Assembly: GCF_019744875.1 (NCBI RefSeq)
Contig: NZ_JAIETU010000002.1
Coordinates: 1,054,001 to 1,118,000 of the forward strand
Source of the DNA: Hyphomicrobium sp.
Lineage (GTDB): Bacteria > Pseudomonadota > Alphaproteobacteria > Rhizobiales > Hyphomicrobiaceae
Direction: 5' to 3'
Length of the DNA: 64,000 bases
Shown: positions 37,578 through 45,597 of the stretch, one piece after another
How the letters are laid out: the number at the start of each line of letters is the position of its first letter
Position numbering within the stretch: position 1 is the stretch's first letter
The notes under the pieces: generated by a model
Databases searched by the model: none
What the model was told of the DNA's origin: nothing
The model's input: only the letters and a program-made list of their open reading frames with translations
Translations under genes and position numbers: made by a program

Positions 37578-39230
37578 TTGAGCGTAAAGGCGGGAGCCTT
37601 GACCTGCCGGTTTCTATCCGCTGCCGCGACGGCCACCCTGGCCCTGATCGCGCAGGTGGCGGTGGCGCAGGCGCGCGACGACCGCACCATCTCGTTCTAC
37701 CACATCCACACCAAAGAGACGTTGACCGTCCTCTACAAGAAGGACGGCCGCTTCGTTCCCGAAGCGCTCGAGAAGATCAACTGGATCATGCGCGACTGGC
37801 GCCTCGGCAAGTCGATCGCGATGGATCCGAACACCGTCGACATCATCTGGGAAATGCATCGCGAGCTCGGCTCGCAGCAACCCGTCCACATCATCTGCGG
37901 CTACCGCGCGCCCGCGACCAACGAGATGCTGCGGCGAACCCGCGGCGGACAGGCGAGCCAGAGCCAGCACATGACCGGCAAGGCAATCGACCTCTCGTTC
38001 CCTGACGTGCCCATCAAGCGCATGCGCTACTCGGCGATGATCCGAGAGCGCGGAGGCGTCGGCTACTATCCCACATCCGGCATTCCGTTCGTGCATGTCG
38101 ACACGGCCCGCGTGCGCCACTGGCCGCGCATGCCGCAAGACGAACTCGCCATCCTCTTTCCCTCCGGCTCGAAGCACGGAAGCGTAAGTCCCGCGGTCGC
38201 GCGCGCCGCGCGAGAGCGCCGCAAGGACATCGTGCAAGAGGTCGCGCAGTTCATGGAGCTGCACAACAATCCGCGTCCCGCCAGCGTGATGGTCGCCGAA
38301 GCCGCGCCGGCCCTCCCAAAGCCGCAGGTCGTCGCCTCGCTGCCGCAGCCGCCACGGCCGTCACTGGCTGTCCGCCCGCCGCAGCCGCACCAGCGCATGG
38401 CCGTCGGCGCGCCGCAGCCTTCGCCGGCCGATCTCGCGCCTGAGAACAACCCGGTTTCCGTCGCCGCCCTGCCGCCGCCTCCTGCTGCCGCGAAAGTGAC
38501 GCGCGTGGCGCTCGATCCGATCGTGGAAGCCCCGGCCCCGCCGCCCAAGCTCGTTTCGGCTCCGAAGCCGGTCGACAAGCCCTCGAAGTTCGTAAGCAAG
38601 CTGCCCGACGCCGACCGCTCGCGCCTCGACATGCTCGTGACGCTGGCCTCGCTCGAACATGACGCGCAGAGCCCGCCGCCTCCCGCAGCCGTTGTGCCGC
38701 CTGCCGCGAAAGCGCCGGCGCGGCTTGTGACCGGCTCGACGCCGATCCGTAACGCCATGGCTGCTTCGATGACGCCCGATCTGCCGTTCCCGAAGAAGCC
38801 CGTGACCGCCGCCGCGGCCGAGCCGCGCCCGGCGGTGGCCGGCGCAGGCGCCGAGCCGCATCCGCTCGGCGAAGGCTCGACCGACTGGTGCAGCGGCTGG
38901 GTCGCCGCGACGGAGTATGACGAAGACCATCCGGAAGAGCTGTCTTACCGGCCGTTTGCGCTGGCTCCGCTGCTGACGGAGACGGCCTCGTTCGACGATC
39001 CCGCCCTGCAGACGCTGGTTCACCCCGACCCCGACATGGCGATCGACATGATCGACGATGAAGGCGTTGCGCTGCCGATGCGGTTCGGCGCCGGGCACCA
39101 GCAGACGGCCATGGCGTGGGCGCAGGAGTTCCGCGGGGATTCGGTCGATCTCGACTCGCTCGCAGCCGCGCCTCAGAGCCCGAACGCGTCCGCCCGCCAG
39201 CTCGTTTCGCGCTCCGTCAAGACGCGCTGA
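37578..39230 (+). CDS. DUF882 (YcbK-type, M15-like) secreted protein with a long Pro-rich tail
   Basis: This 550-residue protein starts with a signal peptide ending near AQA (residue 32), then a DUF882 domain over residues about 35-195. The zinc-binding HxxxxxxD motif is His131-Asp138 in SQHMTGKAIDLSF, and a second metal site is in HVDTARVRHW. The fold is that of D-Ala-D-Ala metallopeptidases, so a peptidoglycan role is likely. The remaining 350 residues are a low-complexity Pro/Ala linker with a short C-terminal conserved-looking segment. The start is TTG at 37578, supported by GGGGG seven bases upstream. Confidence 0.87.
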   Translation: MSVKAGALTCRFLSAAATATLALIAQVAVAQARDDRTISFYHIHTKETLTVLYKKDGRFVPEALEKINWIMRDWRLGKSIAMDPNTVDIIWEMHRELGSQQPVHIICGYRAPATNEMLRRTRGGQASQSQHMTGKAIDLSFPDVPIKRMRYSAMIRERGGVGYYPTSGIPFVHVDTARVRHWPRMPQDELAILFPSGSKHGSVSPAVARAARERRKDIVQEVAQFMELHNNPRPASVMVAEAAPALPKPQVVASLPQPPRPSLAVRPPQPHQRMAVGAPQPSPADLAPENNPVSVAALPPPPAAAKVTRVALDPIVEAPAPPPKLVSAPKPVDKPSKFVSKLPDADRSRLDMLVTLASLEHDAQSPPPPAAVVPPAAKAPARLVTGSTPIRNAMAASMTPDLPFPKKPVTAAAAEPRPAVAGAGAEPHPLGEGSTDWCSGWVAATEYDEDHPEELSYRPFALAPLLTETASFDDPALQTLVHPDPDMAIDMIDDEGVALPMRFGAGHQQTAMAWAQEFRGDSVDLDSLAAAPQSPNASARQLVSRSVKTR

Positions 39231-40170
39231 GAGGTTTCTTGCCGCGTGCGCCCGACCGCGTAGCGGCGAGCGCGCCCTCGCTCCAGGCCTTGGCGACAAG
39301 CCGGCCCAGCTCCTCGAAATCCTGCTTCTGCGGCGACGTCGTGCGCCAGACGAGCCCGATGGTGCGCGCAGGCTCCGGCTCGATGAAGCGCACCAGCGTG
39401 ATGTCGCGCCCGCGTTCCTCGACGCCGATCGACAGCTCCGGCAGAAGCGTGATGCCGAAGCCAGCCGACACCATTTCGACGATGGTGGCGAGGCTCGATG
39501 CGCCGAACGTGTTTACGGCGTCCACCTGCTGCAGGCTGCAATAGGTCAGCGCCTGATCGCGCAGGCAGTGCCCTTCCTCCAGCAACAGCAGGCGCTCGTG
39601 CTCGATCAGTTCCTTGGTCGCGCGAACGCGTCCCGAGATCTTGCGATCCTTGGGCGCGGCCAGCAGGAACTTGTCTTCGAACAGCGGCAGGTTGGTGAGA
39701 TCCGGATGCTTGAGAGGCAGCGCGAGCAGCAGGACGTCGAGCTTCCCCTCCAGCAATTCGTCGGTGAGAATCTGCGTCTGCGTTTCGCGCACGTGGAGCT
39801 CGAGATCGGGATAAGCATCGCGCAGCAGCGGCAACAGCGGCGGCAGCAGGTACGGCGCGACCGACGGAATAACGCCGAGACGGAGCGTGCCCGCGAGAAG
39901 CCGGTTTGCGTGCTGCGCAAAGGCGACGAGGTCGCGCACGTCGCCCAGCACCCGCGCACAGCGCGCCGCGATCTCCGCTCCCTTGGCGGTGAGCTGCACG
40001 CCCGATCGCGTGCGCTCGACGAGGACCAGGCCAAGGTTCTGCTCAAGCTCGTGGATCTGCATGGAGAGCGCAGGCTGCGTGACCGCGCAGGCGTCGGCTG
40101 CGCGGCCGAAATGCAGTTCGCGGGCGAGCGCATCGAAGTAGCGCAACTGCTTGAGGGTCACCGTCGTCAT
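39217..40170 (-). CDS. oxyR: Hydrogen-peroxide regulator OxyR (LysR family)
   Basis: This 317-residue LysR regulator has the N-terminal HTH (LKQLRYFDALARELHFGRAADACAVTQPALSMQIHELE). It also has the OxyR redox pair Cys202 and Cys211 in GHCLRDQALTYC, eight residues apart as in E. coli C199/C208. It should switch on peroxide defence when the disulfide forms. No catalase gene is adjacent. An ATAG-N8-CTAT dyad at 40216-40231 over its promoter suggests autoregulation. Its stop overlaps the end of the DUF882 gene by 14 bases. Confidence 0.94.
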   Translation of the reverse strand: MTTVTLKQLRYFDALARELHFGRAADACAVTQPALSMQIHELEQNLGLVLVERTRSGVQLTAKGAEIAARCARVLGDVRDLVAFAQHANRLLAGTLRLGVIPSVAPYLLPPLLPLLRDAYPDLELHVRETQTQILTDELLEGKLDVLLLALPLKHPDLTNLPLFEDKFLLAAPKDRKISGRVRATKELIEHERLLLLEEGHCLRDQALTYCSLQQVDAVNTFGASSLATIVEMVSAGFGITLLPELSIGVEERGRDITLVRFIEPEPARTIGLVWRTTSPQKQDFEELGRLVAKAWSEGALAATRSGARGKKPLSAS

Positions 40171-40327
40171 AAGGCCGCCTGATCAGAGAAGAAACAAATA
40201 ACGATTAGCTCTGATATAGCCTGCGGTCTATGTTCGCAGTGAACAAACGATCGTGATCGCGGTCACTTAACGCATCACGTTTTCCCAGATACGGCAGGAA
40301 AAGCTCCGGCTTTCTCTCGTCCGTTAG
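40171..40327 (+). ncRNA. Candidate small RNA divergent from oxyR
   Basis: This strip between the oxyR start and a strong plus-strand terminator (40328-40366) has no coding frame of note. The terminator has no plus-strand gene to serve, and the minus-strand gapR gene has its own terminator. Small hairpins are present (GTGA-TCGCGG-TCAC near 40258, AAAGC-TCCG-GCTTT near 40304). The layout matches oxyR-oxyS in E. coli, where the sRNA is divergent from oxyR. The start point is not visible, and the call is inference. Confidence 0.4.
40216..40231. promoter_or_regulatory. Possible OxyR site in the oxyR promoter
   Basis: ATAG-CCTGCGGT-CTAT is a dyad with an eight-base spacer, one more than the E. coli OxyR half-site. 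It overlaps CTATAT, a plausible minus-strand -10 for oxyR. Confidence 0.35.
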
Positions 40328-40366
40328 CGTCTCGGGCCGTGCGCCGAACCGGCCCGAGACGTTTTT
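40328..40366 (+). terminator. Strong Rho-independent terminator with no upstream gene
   Basis: A perfect 12-bp stem (CGTCTCGGGCCG at 40328-40339, CGGCCCGAGACG at 40350-40361), ten-base loop, and TTTTT at 40362-40366. It is oriented on the plus strand; the minus side has no T tract. Confidence 0.9.
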
Positions 40367-40402
40367 CATTTCCGCCCAGCCCGCGCACTCCGCGAACAAG
40401 CG

Positions 40403-40436
40403 AAAAGCGGGCGGGCACCTGACCCGGCGCCCGCCC
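40403..40436 (-). terminator. Terminator of gapR
   Basis: On the minus strand GGGCGGGC (40436-40429) pairs with GCCCGCCC (40416-40409), followed by GCTTTT. Confidence 0.7.
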
Positions 40437-40467
40437 TGCTCACCCACCCGTCTTAACGTCTCGTGGC

Positions 40468-40770
40468 CTACTCGGCTGCGATCATCCGGTCGGCGGCGGA
40501 TTCCGCGTCCGACGACATCGGTCCGTCCAGCATGCCGAGCGCATGCATGTAGACCTCGAGCAGGCCCTCTTCTTCCTGGCGCTCGGTCTGGCTCTTCTTC
40601 CGCAGCCGCACGATCTGGCGCAGGATCTTGACGTCGAAGCCAATGCCCTTCGCTTCCAGGTATTTGTCGCGGATGTCGCTCGCGAGCGCCTTCTTCTCTT
40701 CTTCCAGGCGCTCGATGCTTTCAATCATTTGGCGAAGCTGCTTCTGCGCCGATGCTTGAAGCGTGGTCAT
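40468..40770 (-). CDS. gapR: GapR-family nucleoid-associated protein (DUF2312)
   Basis: This 100-residue protein is nearly all helical and matches DUF2312/UPF0335: [49 protein letters not shown]. In Caulobacter GapR forms a clamp on overtwisted DNA and aids replication and cell-cycle progression. The ATG at 40770 is preferred (GGGGG upstream, normal family N-terminus); an in-frame TTG at 40782 adds four residues. The last 20 residues diverge and are acidic. Confidence 0.93.
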   Translation of the reverse strand: MTTLQASAQKQLRQMIESIERLEEEKKALASDIRDKYLEAKGIGFDVKILRQIVRLRKKSQTERQEEEGLLEVYMHALGMLDGPMSSDAESAADRMIAAE

Positions 40771-40918
40771 GCATACCCCCAACTTGTCCAGTCCCTCCGC
40801 GATCCGCCAATCCGGGATCGCGCATGGAGGAGAAGCTAGTGACCGCTCCAGACACCAGCAAGGCAGGGTGTAGCGTCATCCAGAGTTTAATCCTGTGGAT
40901 GGATCCGCCGCTCTGCCG

Positions 40919-41281
40919 TTAGCGCTTGTCCGTTGCATCGCGGGGCGCACTTGCATGATGGGAACCGTCGGCGTCGAAGCGGGTACGTGCCTCGGGGGAA
41001 GCGTCCGTCTGGTAGCGCTGCTGCCATTCGGCGTAGGGCATGCCGTAGACGATCTCGCGCGACTGATCCTTCGAGAGCGTGACGCCGCGTTCGGCCGCGG
41101 CCTCCTGGTACCACCGCGACAGGCAATTGCGGCAGAAGCCCGCGAGGTTCATGAGGTCGATGTTCTGGACGTCGGTGCGCTCGCCGAGATGAGCCACCAG
41201 CCGGCGGAAGGCCGCCGCTTCCAGCTCGAGCGTCAGAGACGGATCGGTGGCGGGATCCCGCGATTGGGTCGATTCCGGCAT
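40919..41281 (-). CDS. DUF1244 family protein
   Basis: This 120-residue soluble protein contains the DUF1244 core: AAFRRLVAHLGERTDVQNIDLMNLAGFCRNCLSRWYQEAA, then GMPYAEWQQRYQ. The CRNC pair could bind metal or redox partners, but the family has no known function that I can cite. The acidic/His-rich tail is not conserved-looking. It is transcribed alone on the minus strand, divergent from DUF1036. Confidence 0.9.
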   Translation of the reverse strand: MPESTQSRDPATDPSLTLELEAAAFRRLVAHLGERTDVQNIDLMNLAGFCRNCLSRWYQEAAAERGVTLSKDQSREIVYGMPYAEWQQRYQTDASPEARTRFDADGSHHASAPRDATDKR

Positions 41282-41545
41282 TTTTGCCTCCTTTTACTGG
41301 CGTCCCGGCCGCGTTGAGCTCGCGAGCCGGAATGTCGCATCAGCATCTCATCCGTGCCGATCCTGTTACCATTTCAGCGCGCCACCCGGCAGGGGGTTGC
41401 GTAATGGCGTATCCCGGCCTTCAATGGACGCTTCTGCGGCGCCACTCGCGGCGCAAACCCAAAAGACGCCCGCTTTCGTTGCCACAGTCTCGGCCATCCG
41501 AGATTCGGACGTGTGAGGGCACGCTTTCCTCAAACCCGTGACGGC

Positions 41546-41980
41546 ATGATACGGAACGTCTCCATTCCCCTGCTCGCGACCGCCCTGCTTCTGGCGGTGC
41601 CGCATCCCGCATTGGCCGACCTCAAGTTCTGCAACGCGTCGCAGAGCCGAGTGGGTGTTGCCATCGGCTATCAGGATGCCGATGGCTGGGCGACAGAGGG
41701 ATGGTGGAACATCGCGTCGCAGGCATGCGAAACAATCTTGAAAGGTGCCTTGCCAAGCAGGTTTATCTACGTCCACGCAGTCGATTACGACCGCGGCGGG
41801 GAATGGGCCGGTTCGAACTTCATGTGCTCGGCCGATAAATCATTTGCAATCCGGGGTGTTCAAGACTGCCCGAAGCGCGGTTATAAGCGCACGGGTTTTT
41901 TCGAAGTCGACACCGGAGAGGCACAAGAGTGGACGGTGCGCCTCACCGATCCCGACAATAAAGAGGCAAACGGGCAATGA
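41546..41980 (+). CDS. Secreted DUF1036 family protein
   Basis: This 144-residue protein has a signal peptide (IPLLATALLLAVPHPALA, cut near residue 24) and a DUF1036 domain: DLKFCNASQSRVGVAIGYQDADGWATEGWWNI and four further cysteines that may form disulfides in the periplasm. The ATG at 41546 begins the signal peptide; the earlier in-frame start at 41513 adds a charged leader without benefit. The stop overlaps the pyruvate kinase ATG (ATGA). Function is unknown. Confidence 0.88.
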   Translation: MIRNVSIPLLATALLLAVPHPALADLKFCNASQSRVGVAIGYQDADGWATEGWWNIASQACETILKGALPSRFIYVHAVDYDRGGEWAGSNFMCSADKSFAIRGVQDCPKRGYKRTGFFEVDTGEAQEWTVRLTDPDNKEANGQ

Positions 41981-43485
41981 GACGTCATCGGCGGGTCAAG
42001 ATTGTTGCGACGCTCGGGCCCGCGTCGTCCGCGCCCGGGATGCTGGAGAAGCTGTTCATCGCCGGAGCGGACGTATTCCGCGTCAACATGAGCCACACGA
42101 GCGCCGAGTCGGCTCATACGCTGGTGCGATCCGTGCGCGACGTGGCCGCCAAGCATCGCTGCTCCATCGGCGTTCTGTGCGATCTTCAGGGCCCCAAGTT
42201 CCGCCTCGGCGAATTCGTCGACGGGCGCGCGCTGGTGCAGCCGGGCGAAATCTTCCGCTTCGACCAGTCCGGCGCGCCGGGCACCTCGCAGCGCGTAAGC
42301 CTTCCGCATGCTGCCATTTTCGAGGCGGTCGAGCCGGGACACACGCTGCTGATCGACGACGGCAAGCTGCGCATGCGCGTGATCGAGGTCAACGGCTCCG
42401 GCGTGGTGGCCGAGGTCGTGACAGGCGGCATCCTGTCGAACCGCAAGGGCATCAGCATGCCCGACACGCTGCTGCCGATCAGCTCGCTGACGGAAAAAGA
42501 TCGCATCGACCTCGATACCTCGCTCAAGCTGGGGGCGGACTGGATCGCGCTGTCGTTCGTGCAGCGCGCCGAGGACATCATCGAAGCCAAGAAGATCATC
42601 GACGGCCGGGCCGCGGTGCTCGCCAAAATCGAGAAGCCTTCGGCTATCGACGAGATCGACGACATCATCGCCGCCGGCGACGGCTTCATGGTCGCGCGCG
42701 GCGATCTTGGCGTTGAATTGCCGGTGGAGCGCGTGCCGGGCCTGCAGAAGCAGATCACGCGCAAGGCGCGCAGCGCGGGCAAGCCGATCGTCGTCGCGAC
42801 GCAGATGCTGGAAAGCATGACCACATCGCCAATGCCGACGCGGGCCGAAGTGTCCGACGTGGCGACGGCGGTGTTCGACGGCGCGGACGCGATCATGCTC
42901 TCGGGCGAATCCGCGGTCGGGCAGTACCCGGTCGAGACGATCGAGATGATGAATCGCATCGCGCGTTCGGTCGAGGCCGACCCGAGCTACGATGCCTACG
43001 TGCACGCGATCGAAGTTCCGAAGATCCCGACGGGCGCCGACGCGATCGCGGCCGCCGCGCACGCCATCTCCAGCACGCTCAAGGTGGCGGCCATTCTCTG
43101 CTACACGGCGACCGGCTCGACGGCACTGCGCGTCGCGCGCGAGCGTCCGAACCTGCCGGTCATCGGTCTTACGCCGATTGCACGCACGGCTCAGCGCCTG
43201 TCGCTGGTGTGGGGTATCGAAACGGTGCTGACGAGCGACCCGGACGACCTAGCGCACATGGTGCGCAAGGCGACGACGATCGCCTATGAAGGCGGTTTCG
43301 TGAAGCCGGGCGAAGGCGTGGTGATCACGTGCGGCGTGCCGCTCGGCTCGCCGGGCGCGACCAACATGATCCGGCTCGCGTTCGTGGACGAGCATGGTCT
43401 GCCGGACGGTCACAGCCCGGATTACATTCCGACCGGCGGCAAGGTGCCGGTGGAACGCCGCACGGCGCCCAAGAACGCGGAATAA
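41977..43485 (+). CDS. pyk: Pyruvate kinase
   Basis: This 502-residue glycolytic enzyme converts phosphoenolpyruvate and ADP to pyruvate and ATP. The N-terminal KIVATLGPASS, the substrate site AKIEKPSAIDEIDDIIAAGDGFMVARGDLGVELPVERVPGLQK with catalytic Lys and metal-binding Glu/Asp, and MLESMTTSPMPTRAEVSDVATAVFDGADAIMLSGESA are all intact. A C-terminal regulatory domain follows. The gene is translationally coupled to the DUF1036 gene, an arrangement I recall from other Hyphomicrobiales. Confidence 0.96.
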   Translation: MRRHRRVKIVATLGPASSAPGMLEKLFIAGADVFRVNMSHTSAESAHTLVRSVRDVAAKHRCSIGVLCDLQGPKFRLGEFVDGRALVQPGEIFRFDQSGAPGTSQRVSLPHAAIFEAVEPGHTLLIDDGKLRMRVIEVNGSGVVAEVVTGGILSNRKGISMPDTLLPISSLTEKDRIDLDTSLKLGADWIALSFVQRAEDIIEAKKIIDGRAAVLAKIEKPSAIDEIDDIIAAGDGFMVARGDLGVELPVERVPGLQKQITRKARSAGKPIVVATQMLESMTTSPMPTRAEVSDVATAVFDGADAIMLSGESAVGQYPVETIEMMNRIARSVEADPSYDAYVHAIEVPKIPTGADAIAAAAHAISSTLKVAAILCYTATGSTALRVARERPNLPVIGLTPIARTAQRLSLVWGIETVLTSDPDDLAHMVRKATTIAYEGGFVKPGEGVVITCGVPLGSPGATNMIRLAFVDEHGLPDGHSPDYIPTGGKVPVERRTAPKNAE

Positions 43486-43507
43486 GAGTTCTCAGAACGA
43501 TGCGCGG

Positions 43508-43531
43508 CCACTCCCATGAAGTTGGGAGTGG
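43508..43531. terminator. Hairpin between pyruvate kinase and the TPR gene
   Basis: CCACTCCCA (43508-43516) and TGGGAGTGG (43523-43531) form a perfect 9-bp stem with a six-base loop. There is no T tract on either strand, so it may only stabilise 3' ends of the convergent transcripts. Confidence 0.45.
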
Positions 43532-43570
43532 GGGACGCTCGTTGCCTTGGGCTTCCGATGCCTCGGCCCT

Positions 43571-43601
43571 TTAGATTCCCTTGGCCTTAGATTCCCTGGC
43601 C
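43571..43601. repeat. Short tandem repeat that duplicates the TPR gene stop codon
   Basis: TTAGATTCCCTTGGCC (43571-43586) and TTAGATTCCCTGGCC (43587-43601) are adjacent copies. On the minus strand each ends in TAA; the TAA at 43589-43587 is the real stop. Confidence 0.8.
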
Positions 43602-44363
43602 TTCGACCTCGACCTTGAGGTCGTCGCGCGCCTTCTTGCCGCCCTGCACCTGCGGGTGAACCTTGAGCAGGGCATCGTAGGCTTCGAGGGCGGCTTTCTT
43701 CTCGCCGAGATGCAGCAAGATGCCGGCGAGGCCTTCGAGCGCCTTGAAGTGATGCGGCTCAAGCGCGAGAACGCGGCGCAGATCGCCGAGCGCGCGCTTG
43801 TAGTCGTCTTCCAGGTAGAAGAGGTAGGCGCGGCGGTTCCAGGCTTCGGCGTAGTCCGGCTGCAGCTCGACTGCGGCGTTCAGCAGTTGCATGGCCAGGT
43901 CGCGCTTGTTCGCCTCCATTGCGGCCGCGGCGCGCGCCGTCAACAGGTCGGCCGTCGGGCTGCCCGAGTGCTGCCAGAGCTGCTCGACGGCGGCTGCGAT
44001 TTCGGCGCCGGTCGTTTCGTCGGGCGCAGTGGCCAGGCGCGCATAGAGCTCTTCGAGGAGTTTGGCGGGGTTTTCCTGTGCGGATGGTCCTGGCGCCGGA
44101 CCAACGGGCCCCTGTGGGCCGGACTGAAGCCGATCCGATCGCGAGCGATCGGGACTGGCCAGCGGCGGGGGATGGCGAGGCGGTCTTCCGTCCGGGGTCA
44201 CGCTTGGGCCGGGGTCTGCCCAATCGGGCGGCGGCCTTTCGGAGGGCGGGGCGGCCACAGCGAGGGCTGCGTGCCCCAAGGCGGCAACCGGCAGCAAGAG
44301 AATCGCGGCGGCGGCATTACGAGCGGCGCGCGCCGCAGGACGTCCGAGGGGGCGATGTTTCAT
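43587..44363 (-). CDS. Exported TPR-repeat protein
   Basis: This 258-residue protein has an N-terminal basic region and hydrophobic signal (AAAAILLLPVAALGHAALAVA, cut near 37), a Pro-rich linker, and then tetratricopeptide repeats from about residue 120: DLAMQLLNAAVELQPDYAEAWNRRAYLFYLEDDYKRALGDLRRVLALEPHHFKALEGLAGILLHLGEKKAALEAYDALLKVHPQ. Such proteins act as adaptors. No partner is evident here. Confidence 0.87.
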   Translation of the reverse strand: MKHRPLGRPAARAARNAAAAILLLPVAALGHAALAVAAPPSERPPPDWADPGPSVTPDGRPPRHPPPLASPDRSRSDRLQSGPQGPVGPAPGPSAQENPAKLLEELYARLATAPDETTGAEIAAAVEQLWQHSGSPTADLLTARAAAAMEANKRDLAMQLLNAAVELQPDYAEAWNRRAYLFYLEDDYKRALGDLRRVLALEPHHFKALEGLAGILLHLGEKKAALEAYDALLKVHPQVQGGKKARDDLKVEVEGQGI

Positions 44364-44522
44364 CGGTCAAAGATAGGAAGTGCGGCTCGCGACGTCAAAG
44401 GGCTTCGGCAGGGCGCGTCACGCGCCAACTGCACAAGCAAAACCGCCCGAGCGCCGTGGGCGCCGGGCGGAGAATTTCGATTGCAAAACTGCGGCGCGCT
44501 TAGCCCTGGCGGGCCTCCAAGC

Positions 44523-44648
44523 TTAGCCCTGGCGGGCCTTGAAGCGGCGGTGCGTCTTGTTGATGATGTAGATGCGGCCCTTGCGGCGCACGAGACGGTT
44601 GTCCCGGTGGCGCGAGCGAAGAGACTTAAGCGAGTTTCTTACCTTCAT
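44523..44648 (-). CDS. rpmJ: 50S ribosomal protein L36, zinc-free form
   Basis: This 41-residue ribosomal protein reads [20 protein letters not shown] and onward, ending in [10 protein letters not shown]. It lacks the four zinc ligands (Cys3-His) of the C+ paralogue, so it is the C- form common in alphaproteobacteria. The ATG at 44648 is the true start; the longer reading from 44720 runs into the tRNA. It lies just downstream of tRNA-Val on the same strand. Confidence 0.96.
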   Translation of the reverse strand: MKVRNSLKSLRSRHRDNRLVRRKGRIYIINKTHRRFKARQG

Positions 44649-44680
44649 TGTTCTCAACCATTTGAGGCAAGGCGGGCGGA

Positions 44681-44755
44681 TGGTGGGCACTACAGGGATC
44701 GAACCTGTGACCCCTACCATGTCAAGGTAGTGCTCTACCGCTGAGCTAAGTGCCC
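44681..44755 (-). tRNA. tRNA-Val, anticodon GAC
   Basis: The minus strand folds into a full cloverleaf of 75 bases including an encoded CCA. The acceptor stem is GGGCACT with AGTGCCC, the D-arm includes AGCTCAGCGGTAGAGC, the anticodon stem is CTACC/GGTAG around TTGACAT with anticodon GAC, and the T-arm is ACAGGTTCGATCCCTGT. It reads GUC and GUU valine codons. Confidence 0.97.
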
Positions 44756-44787
44756 ATCCGAGCCAAGAAAGTCATTCGGCAGCGCCT

Positions 44788-44816
44788 CCTATACTGGCAT
44801 TGCCGAAGCCGCGCAA
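44788..44816 (-). promoter_or_regulatory. Promoter of tRNA-Val
   Basis: On the minus strand TTGCGC (44816-44811) and TATAGG (44793-44788) are spaced by 17 bases, placing the start about 25 bases upstream of the tRNA. Confidence 0.6.
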
Positions 44817-44860
44817 GCGCGGAAACCAACTATCTGCAAAGGCGTCGCAGGGAAGACAAA

Positions 44861-44879
44861 ACGCCCTTTCGCCGTTGGG
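44861..44879 (-). terminator. Possible terminator of cpdR
   Basis: On the minus strand a 4-bp GCCC/GGGC stem around AACGGCGAAA is followed by GTTTT. It is short and overlaps the region just past the stop. Confidence 0.4.
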
Positions 44880-44880
44880 C

Positions 44881-45267
44881 TTAGGCAGCCAACAGACGCT
44901 CGACCTCGCGCACGAGATCCTTGAGGTGGAAGGGCTTCGAGAGCACCCGCGCCTCCTTGGGGGCGGATTGCTCGTTGTTCAGGATCACGGCCGCGAAGCC
45001 CGTGATGAACATGATCTTCAATTCGGGATCGATCTCGGAGGCCCGGCGGGCGAGCTCGATGCCATCCATGCGCGGCATCACGATATCGGTGAGAAGAAGC
45101 GTGAACGGTTCCTGCTGCAGGCGCTCGTGGGCCTCTTCGCCGTTGGCGAACGAGGTCACCTCGTAGCCGGCCTTGGCGAGAGCGCGCTCCAGGAAACCGC
45201 GCATCGAGTCATCATCCTCAGCAAGCAGAATTCGGCACTTGGGGAGGCTTGAGGGCTTTGCTGTCAT
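44881..45267 (-). CDS. cpdR: Single-domain response regulator CpdR
   Basis: This 128-residue receiver-only protein closely resembles CpdR: CRILLAEDDDSMRGFLERALAKAGYEVTSFANGEEA, phospho-acceptor Asp61 in LLLTDIVMP, and the Lys of VLSKPFHLKDLV. Unphosphorylated CpdR primes the ClpXP protease for cell-cycle substrates such as CtrA pathway proteins. The C-terminal LLAA is typical. The ATG at 45267 matches the family start; a longer frame to 45513 reads across the upstream region. It is divergent from the amidohydrolase gene, a pairing I recall in rhizobia. Confidence 0.95.
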   Translation of the reverse strand: MTAKPSSLPKCRILLAEDDDSMRGFLERALAKAGYEVTSFANGEEAHERLQQEPFTLLLTDIVMPRMDGIELARRASEIDPELKIMFITGFAAVILNNEQSAPKEARVLSKPFHLKDLVREVERLLAA

Positions 45268-45597
45268 GGATGTCTTACTCGAAATGACTACATACTGATG
45301 AGACGGTGGAACACGTAACTCTGGCGCCAGTTTGGTAAACGGAGCGTGAAGCTGAAGGAGCATCCCCCGATATTCCACTCGCACCTTTGGCCACTCAAGA
45401 GATGAGCAAGAGGCGGGCCAGGATGGCGAAGGCGATAGTCTAGCCGATTTTTCCACGTCCGGCGCGCGAAAAGTCCGCCGCGACGTGGACAGCATCGACC
45501 GAGGTTGGCACACTGCAACGCTTGCGTCGCCGGCTTCGCGCCTTCAATGTTAGCAATCGGCACGCAGTCCCGAGGCGCTCGTGAAAAGCAGGAGCGA

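Noticed and set aside
40205-40447. 80-codon minus-strand frame between oxyR and gapR
   Set aside because: It runs through two terminators and has no recognisable domain.
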